DNA of 21,325 nucleotides from UMGS902 sp045538895 (GTDB taxonomy: Bacteria > Bacillota > Clostridia > Oscillospirales > CAG-272): contig JAZQEH010000116.1 in assembly GCA_045538895.1 (NCBI GenBank), positions 1-21,325 on the forward strand, read 5' to 3'. A program made the position numbers and the translations under genes. Below, piece by piece: positions 1-7,800 of this stretch. How positions within the stretch are numbered: position 1 is the first letter of the stretch; every line of letters begins with the position of its first letter. Under the pieces are notes generated by a model. It worked only from the letters and a program-made list of their open reading frames with translations. It was not told where the DNA came from and did no database searches.

Positions 1-472
1 CCATAACTTCCTGGGGGTTTGTGGTGCAAAGCATAGCATAACCTGTCTGACGGCATGCGTATACGTCACTGTGGTCGCCGAAAATGTTAAGAGCATGAGA
101 AGCGACACAACGAGCGGAAACATGGATAACGTTCGGGAGAAGTTCTCCGGCGATCTTATACATGTTCGGGATCATAAGAAGAAGACCCTGAGAAGCGGTG
201 TAGGTGGTTGTAAGAGCACCTGCTGCAAGAGAACCGTGAACGGTACCTGCTGCACCTGCTTCAGACTGCATCTCGGTAACCTTTACAGGAGTGCCAAGCA
301 CGTTGAGTGCGGGCTTGCCGAGAATGTTCTTACCTGCTGCAGCCCACTGGTCAACATAGTCTGCCATAGGGCTGGAGGGAGTGATGGGATAAATGCCTGC
401 AACTTCAGTAAACGCATAGCTTACGTGAGCGGCGGCAGTGTTACCATCCATGGAAAGTTTTGTTCTTGCCAT
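1..472 (-). CDS. nifJ: Pyruvate:ferredoxin oxidoreductase, N-terminal part (runs off the window)
   Basis: Partial gene: the first 157 codons are here and the rest lies beyond base 1. PFOR is a cytoplasmic thiamine-diphosphate and iron-sulfur enzyme that oxidises pyruvate to acetyl-CoA and CO2 and reduces ferredoxin, the main pyruvate exit in anaerobes. Reading leftward from the ATG at 472, the protein shows hallmark N-terminal stretches of the family: AGIYPITPSSPMADYVDQW near residues 25-43, KVTEMQSEAGAAG near 64-76, TYTASQGLLLMIPNMYK near 89-105, and SHALNIFGDHSDVYACRQTG near 124-143. A GGAGG ribosome binding site lies at 483-487, ten bases before the start. A promoter with an extended -10 lies at 530-558. 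The lysine codons seen are mostly AAG, as in the other apparently highly expressed genes here. Identification is firm; the missing C-terminal domains cannot be checked. Confidence 0.95.
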   Translation of the reverse strand, partial: MARTKLSMDGNTAAAHVSYAFTEVAGIYPITPSSPMADYVDQWAAAGKNILGKPALNVLGTPVKVTEMQSEAGAAGTVHGSLAAGALTTTYTASQGLLLMIPNMYKIAGELLPNVIHVSARCVASHALNIFGDHSDVYACRQTGYAMLCTTNPQEVM

Positions 473-529
473 TTTAGAAATACCTCCAAAATTTAAAATT
501 TATATTCATTTCATTAAATGCCATTGTTC

Positions 530-558
530 ATTATACCATTGTGTAACCGAAAAGTAAA
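530..558 (-). promoter_or_regulatory. Sigma-A promoter for the PFOR gene
   Basis: Read on the minus strand: TTTACT at 558-553, a 17-base spacer, then TATAAT at 535-530. TGG sits directly before the -10 box, giving an extended -10. It lies 58 bases upstream of the PFOR start. The araC-like gene ends 41 bases further upstream without a visible terminator, so read-through is also possible. Confidence 0.7.
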
Positions 559-599
559 GAGTAATTCGACAGATTTTTAACACAAAACGACGTTAATTT

Positions 600-1421
600 T
601 TAGAAAAACTTAACCTGCGTCATACCCTGATACATCGCACGAAGCTCTCTCGGAGTCACATGCTCATTCTTTTTGAGTATATCGCCAAAGTATTTTGCAC
701 TCTTGAATCCGCACTCTATGGCTATATCCTCAAATGACATATCGGTTGTCGCAAGCAGCTCCTTTGCCGCCTCAAGGCGTACCTTTATCAGATACTGCAC
801 GGGAGTACAGCCGTAAACACGCTTGAACGAGCGTGTGAAAACGCTCTCGCTCATCGAACAGCTGTGCGCAAGGATACGCACAGTGAGCTGCTCCATATAT
901 CTTTGCTCTATCTGCAGCATTGCAGGAGAAAGTCGCTCGGAAAGATTGTCAAAGCGTTCAAGTCGGCTTATCATGCCGTCACGTGCGATTTTCGCAAGCG
1001 AAGAATAAACAGCCGCACATATACGGAGTCTGTCATGATAGTATTCAAGAGCATACGCACTCATTTTAACAACCGATGAAATGCCAACTCCCTCTCCGAC
1101 CTCGCCTAAAGCAACGTCGGGAAGTTCCAGATGCTCAAGGAAGGTCTCTTCCGCTTCAAAAAGCACAAACTCGCACTCGAAATCACCGCTTTTTTCAAAA
1201 AACTCAACGTTGGCTCCACGTCTTACAAAAAGCATGGTGCCGTCATAAAGCTCCTCATCACCGTCATGATATGAAAGCTTTACACTTCCCTCCTTGACCG
1301 ACAAAAGCAGATGTGCATCTGTGGGGAGAATGGTCTTTGCACCGTCACCAAACGCCACAGGCGAAATCGGCAGTCTGCCAGCATCTTCGGAAGATGCAGA
1401 CAATCCTATGAATTTTTCCAT
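600..1421 (-). CDS. AraC-family transcriptional regulator
   Basis: A 273-residue cytoplasmic DNA-binding regulator. The C-terminal region (about 170-264) carries the two helix-turn-helix units of the AraC/XylS family. The first includes LTVRILAHSCSMSESVFTRSFK (about 179-200). The second includes DIAIECGFKSAKYFGDILKK (232-251), followed by TPRELR (256-261), the usual end of the domain. The N-terminal 130 residues look like a small cupin-like sensor with short beta strands; no ligand can be named. The start at 1421 is preferred over an in-frame ATG 48 bases upstream because AAAGGAG sits six bases before it. The gene is divergent from the OmpR-like gene at 1513 and lies upstream of PFOR on the same strand, so either could be a target. 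AraC proteins in such settings often control sugar or stress genes; that role is inference. Confidence 0.88.
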   Translation of the reverse strand: MEKFIGLSASSEDAGRLPISPVAFGDGAKTILPTDAHLLLSVKEGSVKLSYHDGDEELYDGTMLFVRRGANVEFFEKSGDFECEFVLFEAEETFLEHLELPDVALGEVGEGVGISSVVKMSAYALEYYHDRLRICAAVYSSLAKIARDGMISRLERFDNLSERLSPAMLQIEQRYMEQLTVRILAHSCSMSESVFTRSFKRVYGCTPVQYLIKVRLEAAKELLATTDMSFEDIAIECGFKSAKYFGDILKKNEHVTPRELRAMYQGMTQVKFF

Positions 1422-1453
1422 AACGACTCCTTTCCGAAAAGTCGCCTTTGTAA

Positions 1454-1482
1454 TTGACTTTTCAAACAAAAGATTATAGAAT
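1454..1482 (+). promoter_or_regulatory. Promoter for the OmpR-like gene, -10 overlapping a leftward -10
   Basis: TTGACT at 1454-1459, a 17-base spacer and TAGAAT at 1477-1482 form a strong plus-strand promoter 31 bases before the ATG at 1513. On the opposite strand TATAAT reads at 1478-1473, a plausible -10 for the leftward araC-like gene, though with a weak -35. The two -10 boxes overlap, so the divergent transcripts may compete for polymerase. Confidence 0.65.
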
Positions 1483-1512
1483 AAAAATATATTAACTAAA
1501 AGGATATTTGCG

Positions 1513-2085
1513 ATGGATATATGTGTTATTACAAACGATGCCCGTCTTGCACGCTTTATAGTGCTTGAGCTTTGCGATGCAGGCTATACAGCCGTGCACG
1601 GTACGGAATCGGACAAAGCAAAGCTGTGCATATGCGACCTCGATTGCATCGAAGACCTGCCCGACGGTTGCGTAGGCTTTTCATACGATGAGAGCAAGCG
1701 TGAGCTTGTGCGTGATTTTCTGAAACGGCCGATAGACGCCGGCAGACTTCGGAGCATAGCCGCAAAAAGGCTTGCCGATACTCCTCTGCAAAGCAAAAGC
1801 ATCTGGATAGAAGCAAGCAAAAACACCAGAAAACTCAAATCGGACAGCGGCGAAGTCCGCCTGTCCGAAAAAGAATTTGCCCTGTTTGAACTGCTCTGCA
1901 AAAGCGGAACGGTATCAAGAGAAGAGGGGGCAAAAGTATTCGGTGAACAGGGCGGCAACATAGTTGACGTATACGTTCACTATCTGCGCAAAAAGCTCGC
2001 AAAAATATGCGACGGAGAAACCGTTAAACCAAGACGGGGTATAGGTTATTCCCTCTCCGACACGCTTAATATACAATTCACCTAA
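1513..2085 (+). CDS. OmpR/PhoB-type winged-helix regulator with degenerate receiver domain
   Basis: A 190-residue regulator. Residues about 112-184 form an OmpR/PhoB winged helix: RLSEKEFALFELLC, VSREEGAKVFG, VDVYVHYLRKKL and the closing RRGIGYSL. The first 85 residues resemble a shrunken response-regulator receiver. The acidic pair is ND (8-9), a possible phosphorylation site is D42 in ICDLD, and the usual Lys-Pro near the end is R72-P73. This domain is about 30 residues shorter than a normal receiver, so phosphorylation control may be lost. No histidine kinase is nearby. The start follows AAAGGA at 1498-1503. The gene stands alone, with its own promoter and a strong terminator at 2094-2123, divergent from the araC-like gene. 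The winged helix is clear; calling the N-terminus a pseudo-receiver is inference from length and motif order. Confidence 0.82.
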   Translation: MDICVITNDARLARFIVLELCDAGYTAVHGTESDKAKLCICDLDCIEDLPDGCVGFSYDESKRELVRDFLKRPIDAGRLRSIAAKRLADTPLQSKSIWIEASKNTRKLKSDSGEVRLSEKEFALFELLCKSGTVSREEGAKVFGEQGGNIVDVYVHYLRKKLAKICDGETVKPRRGIGYSLSDTLNIQFT

Positions 2086-2093
2086 ATTATACC

Positions 2094-2123
2094 AAAAAAG
2101 GCTTGCACTTGCAAGCCTTTTTT
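2094..2123 (+). terminator. Rho-independent terminator after the OmpR-like gene
   Basis: A perfect 13-bp stem (2094-2106 with 2111-2123) with loop ACTT. The GC half ends in a run of six T. The stem also starts with six A, so it could work in both directions. Confidence 0.9.
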
Positions 2124-2180
2124 AGGTTTCAGAATAAGGCAAACCGGAATTTATGCAGGCAAAGACATTCGCAAATCCGC

Positions 2181-2250
2181 ATTGCAGGGGCTTGCTCCCA
2201 CTGTCAGTAAAGCTTTAATCTTTGCTGCGAAGGAGCAAGCCACGTCCTAC
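2181..2250. repeat. Decayed copy (A) of the GC-rich intergenic palindrome
   Basis: GGCTTGCTCC at 2189-2198 is the exact reverse complement of GGAGCAAGCC at 2232-2241, and the right end reads CGTCCTAC. The arms match the inner arms of the copies at 10676, 18947 and 21249, but the outer GC-rich part and spacer have diverged. The following TATGCCATTCACA resembles the flank right of the 10676 copy. The gene-free stretch 2086-2498 holds only this repeat, two hairpins and a promoter. Confidence 0.65.
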
Positions 2251-2369
2251 TATATGCCATTCACACAGTGCGTTAAATTTCAATTTATATCTCAGCAAAC
2301 TCATTTAATTTTTTACACCGTGAGCATATCACAAATCACACTACATTACAAAAAACCAAACGATAGCAT

Positions 2370-2397
2370 AAAATTACTCTCAATCGAGTAGTTTTTT
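2370..2397 (+). terminator. AT-rich terminator-like hairpin
   Basis: A 10-bp stem with one T-G wobble (2370-2379 with 2386-2395), a six-base loop and a T run to 2397. It lies just upstream of the strong promoter at 2422 and may insulate it from read-through. The stem is AT-rich, so this is tentative. Confidence 0.4.
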
Positions 2398-2421
2398 AAA
2401 CCTTGATTTTTTCACACGCAC

Positions 2422-2450
2422 TTGACATAACTTTCCATGCGTACTATAAT
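2422..2450 (+). promoter_or_regulatory. Full-consensus sigma-A promoter for the oxidoreductase pair
   Basis: TTGACA at 2422-2427, a 17-base spacer and TATAAT at 2445-2450 match the consensus exactly. The box is 48 bases upstream of the Gfo/Idh/MocA gene. It suggests high basal transcription, in agreement with that gene's near-exclusive use of AAG for lysine. Confidence 0.9.
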
Positions 2451-2498
2451 TAAATTACATAAACACTCAAATCTATATATACTGAAAGGGTTATGACA

Positions 2499-3530
2499 AT
2501 GGAAAAAATCAAGGTTGGCCATATTGGCACAAGACACGACCATAGCCGTGCAAAGCTTGAAGCAATCAAGAAGTTCCCCCACCTCTTTGAGGTTGTAGGT
2601 ATCGTTCCCGAAGACGAAAAGGTTGCTGCAAGAATCAAAAACGATGCAGTTTACGGCGGTATTCCGATTATGACCGAAGAAGAGCTGTTTGCAGTTGAAG
2701 GTCTTGAACTCGTTCTCTGCGAGGGCTATGAGCTTGACAGTGTTGCGGCTGCACAGCGTTGTATCGACCACGGTGTACATATTCACCTCGACAAGCCCGG
2801 CGGAGAGGACATCAAGGCTTATGAAAAGCTCCTCCGTGATGCAAAGGCTAAAAACCTTGTTGTTCAGCTTGGCTATATGTACCGTTACAACCCCGCTGTT
2901 CGCTACATCCACGAGCTTATCAAGGATGGCCGCATCGGCGAAATCACTGCTATTGATGCACAGATGAGCACCATGCACGATATGCGTGTTATGAAGCTTC
3001 TCTCCGGCTTCAAGGGCGGTAACATGTTCTGGCTTGGCTGTCACCTTGTTGACCTTATCTACGGTGTTACAGGTGAAATTCCCGAAGAGATCATCCCCAT
3101 GCACAACAAGTCCGACCTCATTATGGAGGGCGTGCTCGACAATACATTCGCAGTTATGAAATATCCCAAGTTTGTTGCTTCTATCCGTGTTAACTCACAG
3201 GAAGTCAACGGCTTTGGTCGCCGTCAGTTTGTTCTCTGCGGCAAGAACGGCTCTGTTGAACTCAAGCCTATTGAGAACGGTCAGCAGCCCATTCACCTCT
3301 CTTTCTCTGACCGCCGCTTTATTTCCAGTGCGTACAGCGATATCAAGGCAGACATCCCGTTTGCACCTCCCACGGGCCGTTATGACGTAATGGTTAAGGA
3401 TTTGTATCAGTACATCCGCGGCACCAAGGAGAACCCCTACACCTACGAGTATGAATTCCAGCTTCAGAGAATGGTTCTTGCGGCAAGCGGCTTTGACATT
3501 GACTACAAGACTCCCATTTCTCTTGACTAA
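2499..3530 (+). CDS. Gfo/Idh/MocA-family NAD(P)-dependent oxidoreductase
   Basis: A 343-residue cytoplasmic enzyme of the family that oxidises or reduces sugars, inositols and their derivatives with NAD(P). The N-terminal Rossmann part begins IKVGHIGTRHDHS, a variant of the usual GxGxxG loop. LDKPGG (97-102) corresponds to the family's EKP motif with the cofactor-facing lysine. LGYMYRYNPAVR (124-135) marks the join to the C-terminal alpha/beta domain, and CHLVDLIYG (181-189) carries the histidine and aspartate usual in the active site. Length is normal. An ATG at 2493 is also in frame, but GAAAGGG ends at 2490, only two bases from it and eight from 2499, so 2499 is preferred. The MDR gene follows after 20 bases, forming an operon. 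The substrate cannot be told from the sequence. Confidence 0.9.
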   Translation: MEKIKVGHIGTRHDHSRAKLEAIKKFPHLFEVVGIVPEDEKVAARIKNDAVYGGIPIMTEEELFAVEGLELVLCEGYELDSVAAAQRCIDHGVHIHLDKPGGEDIKAYEKLLRDAKAKNLVVQLGYMYRYNPAVRYIHELIKDGRIGEITAIDAQMSTMHDMRVMKLLSGFKGGNMFWLGCHLVDLIYGVTGEIPEEIIPMHNKSDLIMEGVLDNTFAVMKYPKFVASIRVNSQEVNGFGRRQFVLCGKNGSVELKPIENGQQPIHLSFSDRRFISSAYSDIKADIPFAPPTGRYDVMVKDLYQYIRGTKENPYTYEYEFQLQRMVLAASGFDIDYKTPISLD

Positions 3531-3550
3531 TCAGAAAGGATATATAATTA

Positions 3551-4540
3551 ATGAAAGCTATTCTTATTGACGAAAAGACCAATGCCCTGAACTGGTCGGA
3601 CGTTCCGAACCCTGTTCTCGGCGAAGACGATTGTTTGGTACAGATTCACGCAGCGGCACTCAACCGTGCAGACCTTATGCAGCGTGCAGGTCAGTATCCG
3701 CCCCCTCCCGGCTGTCCTGAATGGATGGGCCTTGAAATTGCCGGCGTAATCACCGAAATGGGTGAGGGCGCAAAGGCAAAATCCAACTGGAAGATCGGCG
3801 ACAAGGTTTGTGCTCTTCTCGGCGGCGGCGGTTATGCTGAATATGCAAACGTAAAGTATGACATGCTCATGCCCGTTCCCGAAGGCAGCGACTTTGTTGA
3901 AGCTGCTGCTCTCCCCGAAGCTTATGCAACCGCTTACCTCAACCTTTTCCACGAGGGCGGACTCAAAGAGGGCAACACTCTCCTTATGCACGCAGGCGCA
4001 AGCGGCCTTGCAAGCGTTATCATCCCCATGGCAAAGGCTTTCGGTGCTCGTGTAATCACCTCCGTTATCTCTGACGAAATGGCAAAGGCTATCGAGCATC
4101 TCGGTGCTGACCTCATCGTTAACACAAAGACTCAGGATATCGCAAAGATTCTTGAGGCTGAAAAGGCTGCAGGCCGTTCTGTTGACGTTGCTATCGACTG
4201 CCTTGGCGGCGACATGTGCGGCAAGTGTCTTCCCCACATGACCTACGGCGGACGCTGGATCATGATTGCAACTCTCGCAGGCGATATGACCGAGGTTGAC
4301 CTCCGCAAGCTCTACGTTGTAAACGTTCGTCTTATCGGTAGCACCCTCCGTTCCAAGTCCCCTGAATTCAAGGCAAAGCTCCTCGCAGAGCTTGTTGAAA
4401 AGGTTTGGCCCAAGGTTACAACCGGTGAAATCAAGCCCACGATCTACAAGGTTCTCCCCATCACCGAGGCTGAAGAAGCGCATGCTATTCTCGAACGTGG
4501 CGAAAACGTTGGTAAGGTCGTTCTTACAGTTAATCACTAA
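3551..4540 (+). CDS. Zinc-free medium-chain dehydrogenase, NAD(P)H:quinone oxidoreductase-like (PIG3 type)
   Basis: A 329-residue cytoplasmic oxidoreductase of the medium-chain dehydrogenase/reductase superfamily. ALNRADLMQRAGQYPPPPG (36-54) is characteristic of the PIG3/quinone oxidoreductase branch. MGLEIAGVI (59-67) and GDKVCALLGGGGYAEYA (83-99) follow in the catalytic GroES-like domain. The Rossmann segment is LLMHAGASGLASVII (144-158), where the third glycine of the usual AxxGxxG is alanine 154. The zinc-ligand set of alcohol dehydrogenases is absent. Second gene of a two-gene unit: an AAAGGA motif lies in the 20-base gap. A strong terminator at 4549 ends the unit. Likely an NADPH-dependent reductase of quinones or reactive carbonyls; pairing with a sugar-type dehydrogenase may mean a shared redox pathway, which is inference. 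Confidence 0.88.
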   Translation: MKAILIDEKTNALNWSDVPNPVLGEDDCLVQIHAAALNRADLMQRAGQYPPPPGCPEWMGLEIAGVITEMGEGAKAKSNWKIGDKVCALLGGGGYAEYANVKYDMLMPVPEGSDFVEAAALPEAYATAYLNLFHEGGLKEGNTLLMHAGASGLASVIIPMAKAFGARVITSVISDEMAKAIEHLGADLIVNTKTQDIAKILEAEKAAGRSVDVAIDCLGGDMCGKCLPHMTYGGRWIMIATLAGDMTEVDLRKLYVVNVRLIGSTLRSKSPEFKAKLLAELVEKVWPKVTTGEIKPTIYKVLPITEAEEAHAILERGENVGKVVLTVNH

Positions 4541-4548
4541 AAACAAAA

Positions 4549-4580
4549 CAGACCGTCCAAGCTTGGGCGGTCTGCTTTTT
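4549..4580 (+). terminator. Rho-independent terminator after the oxidoreductase operon
   Basis: Near-perfect palindrome 4549-4574 centred on AAGCTT, with arms CAGACCG and CGGTCTG, followed by CTTTTT. It lies eight bases after the stop codon. Confidence 0.9.
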
Positions 4581-4590
4581 ACATAGTATT

Positions 4591-4624
4591 AAAAAATCGG
4601 TATGGCGTTTGCCATACCGATTTT
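4591..4624 (-). terminator. Terminator of the leftward secreted-protein and peptide unit
   Basis: A stem formed by 4593-4606 and 4611-4624 around a GTTT loop. Read leftward, it ends in a run of T (complement of the six A at 4591-4596). It begins directly after the stop of the 59-residue peptide gene and forms a back-to-back pair with the rightward terminator at 4549. Confidence 0.85.
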
Positions 4625-4625
4625 C

Positions 4626-4805
4626 TTATTCATAAAAGTTCGGAGTGCTGCTCTGACTGTCGGCTGTGCCGATATCTTTCCAGTACTCAACGCTTTCAAT
4701 GGCTCTGCCCCACGTTGTAAGCAGGTCAAAAATTGACATTGCAACAACGTCAACCGCCTCAAACTCAACCGTAGATGCCACGGGAGCTACATATTCATTT
4801 TTCAT
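4626..4805 (-). CDS. Small 59-residue protein of unknown function behind the giant secreted protein
   Basis: I do not recognise a named family. The protein has an acidic, aliphatic N-terminal part, KNEYVAPVASTVEFEAVDV (2-20), then VAMSIFDLLTTWGRAIE and a serine- and acid-rich tail ending NFYE. It has no clear signal peptide, no membrane segment and no cysteine. The YxAP start followed by an acidic DVV stretch recalls short unnamed proteins I have seen in clostridial genomes, but I cannot verify that. The start at 4805 is chosen over an ATG at 4826 because an AGGAGGAG ribosome binding site precedes it by about six bases. The gene follows the 1398-residue gene by 20 bases on the same strand, with the terminator directly after it, so the two are co-transcribed. 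It could be a secreted peptide substrate, a chaperone-like partner or a peptide precursor; none is supported beyond position. Confidence 0.75.
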   Translation of the reverse strand: MKNEYVAPVASTVEFEAVDVVAMSIFDLLTTWGRAIESVEYWKDIGTADSQSSTPNFYE

Positions 4806-4825
4806 TTTGCTCTCCTCCTGTGACA

Positions 4826-7800
4826 TTACTCTTTAGGTCCAAGCCATTTATTTATTGCACTTACAGACGTTATCATACTGTCAGCGGTGAATACTTCGTC
4901 ACCGATAACGGCAAAGGGTACTGCAAGCACCTGCGTATCAAGTGAATCTGCGGGAATTCTGTCCACAAATGCATGGAAACTACCCGGTTTTAAAAGCCCG
5001 TCGGGATATGTAATTGCGTCGTCAAGGTCGGCAATTGTGACGCTCGTTACCGTTGCCATCTGCTCCATAGCAGAGTTGTAGATATACAAACCGAACGAGG
5101 TGAGATGCACTCTTACATCAGCAAAATTGGTGATGCAGGCATTGAATGCGATTATGCCCTCTTTATCGGTGGAATCACGCTTCTCTGAATAATAGCCTGC
5201 GTCACAAAGCACTTCAAACTCGGGTGCTATCGACCACTTTGCAATAAGAGTAACGTTCTTTGCAGTATCGGGAGTAATCTCGGTCACTCTCTGCTCTGTC
5301 ATATTACCGTCCTCATCGGCAAGATACCAACCGAGGAAAACATAGTTTTCAACCGAAGGAACAGCGGTAATTACCTTGCCATGACTCCAGTAATAGTTAT
5401 CCATAAGCCTGTGGTCGGCAGTGATGTAATTATCCATGCCGCTAACACTAACGCCCTCGATTTCCTTAACAGAACCTACATCATAAGTAATGGTATAAAG
5501 TCTTGGAACAACAGTTGCAATAAGCAATTGAGTTTGTGCACCGTTAATATCGCTGTATCTCGCCGATCCGTTATAGTGAATAGCGTAAGGATGATTGTCG
5601 GCATACTCATATTTCTCGCCGCCAAAGGTAAGGCTGTTAAGCTTGATTGAGTAATGATATGTATCATTGTTCGCCGCCTTTATCTGCCAAACAGACTCGC
5701 TACCTGTGCCGACGCCATCCGCAAGAACGGTTTCGTTACCCGTGAAGCTACCGTCCTCGTTAATCATCTGGCTGATAACGTCCCAGTGCTGGGGATCTAT
5801 ATGTACACCAGTATCACAAAGTACAAGCACCTCGGCAGATTCAGGTCTGAAGCCCTCGCCTACGGGAGTTGCGTCAACCTTGTATTCAAGGTCAAAGCTT
5901 TCGGGCATAAAGTGAAGATGGAGATGTACATTTGCAACGAGGTCATCGCCGAACACTGCAAGGTACATATCACCATTTGTTTCCTCAACGTAACTGTCAT
6001 AGTCATCCTTGGAAGCTGAAGACGTTTCATTGAGATAATGTGTGTGATAGTTTGTAGCAACAACCTTTATTCTGTGTTCATGACCGTCGTTTGGAACATC
6101 GTTAAATTCGTATGAACCGCTGCCATGGTCGTCGCCGTCTGTGTAGCTTATATTGGCAATATGATAATCCACTGTTTCGGCATATCCGTTTGCATCAATA
6201 TGCTGAAGAAGCACGATAACGCTTGTGAGATAGTCATGCTCATAATACGTTGTGTCAATCGCAATGTCACCCTTTACCGTAAGCGGCTCCTTCCACTTTG
6301 CGATAAGCGTTGTATCCTCAAAAATAATCTTTTCGGATTCAGCCAACGTTTCCGTCATATTACCGTTTTCATCGGCAAGATACCAGCCGTCAAACACATA
6401 TCCGCCCTCACGGGTGGGAACGTACTCGGAAAGCTTTGGAATACCGATTTGATAGTTAAGTGTGGCGTTTTCAGCACTACCGTTAAGCATACCGCCGTTC
6501 GGAACAAATGTAACATCGAAAACTTCAATAGTTACGATACCCTTAATAGTGCCGTTTTGAGCTTTAGCGGTCTGGTCATAGTATGCACCGTTAAGCGTAC
6601 TGCCCGAAGGAACATTACCGCCGTCTACGCTTACTGTAGTGTAATAACGGTTATTGGGGGTTTTGTAAACTATATGCTCATTGTCCTTGTCAAGTGCTTC
6701 AATAATTGTACCGTCCGCAGTTTCATAGGAAACAACCTCTATACGGTATGAATAGGGAGTGTTGGTATCAGTAGTAGCCATCCACACAGGATATGTACCG
6801 CTACCGTAGCCGTTTTCGTCAAGTGCAATACGCTCATATGTGTGAGGCATCTGTGAAATAGTAGCCCACATTACCGCCTCGCTATCGTCACCAAGCGGAT
6901 CACCCCACGCCGTAACCTTTACATTAACTGCAACGGGCTTGAGTTCGTCTGCAACCTTTTTTGACTCCTCGTCAAGCTCTACCTCAAACACAAGGTCAAA
7001 GTCGTTGGGGTCAAATACAAATTCAACAGTAATGCGTAGGTCGCCGTTTTCGTCAATCTCTTTTTTAATCTCCTCAAGATTACGGGTATAGCCTGATTTT
7101 ACCGAAGTTACCGTATACTCCGCATCCTTTGCAACATTTACAAGAACGGGAGCTACGCCTAAATAAACCGTGCGGTCAAGACCGTTTTGCTCAATGTACG
7201 TTGCTTCAAACTCAGGAACAGTAAATTCGCTTATACCGTCCCATGCAATATTATGTGCAACAAGCTCGGTATAGTCGCCCACACCGCCAAAACGCTGGTC
7301 AACGGTAAATCTTATGTCGTGCATACCCTGGTCATTATTTCGTCCCGAACCGTCCACGGCAAGGTGGCGAATAACAAGATTTACATAAACGTCAAAGGAT
7401 TCAACATAGTTTGCAACAAGGTTATACTTTTCACCGATTGCCTCCGAAAGAACTTCTCCGGGCTTGTGAACGTGTCCGCTTTGGCAGGACCAATGTGTAA
7501 AGAGATAGCCCTCTTTTTCGGGAACAACATCGGTAACCATTACCTTGCTGTCACCAAGATAATACTCGGTGTAAATTACGGGTTCTCCGCCTGCAGTATC
7601 GTAATCAACCGAGTTGAAGAACAACTCTCTTGTACGGCTTGCACCGCTGATTGTGAGATACTGATTTGTAATCTGTATCTTTTCATCCGAACCGAACTTG
7701 GAGTAATAAATTGTATACGTACCGTCTGCAAGCTCGGATGAATATACGCCGGTTGCTGTTTTTTCAAGCGGGAAGTATATTACCGAGTCCTCATAGCGGA

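Noticed and set aside
2182..2391. Open frame of 69 codons on the plus strand
   Set aside because: It begins inside the decayed palindrome, has no ribosome binding site and encodes no plausible domain.
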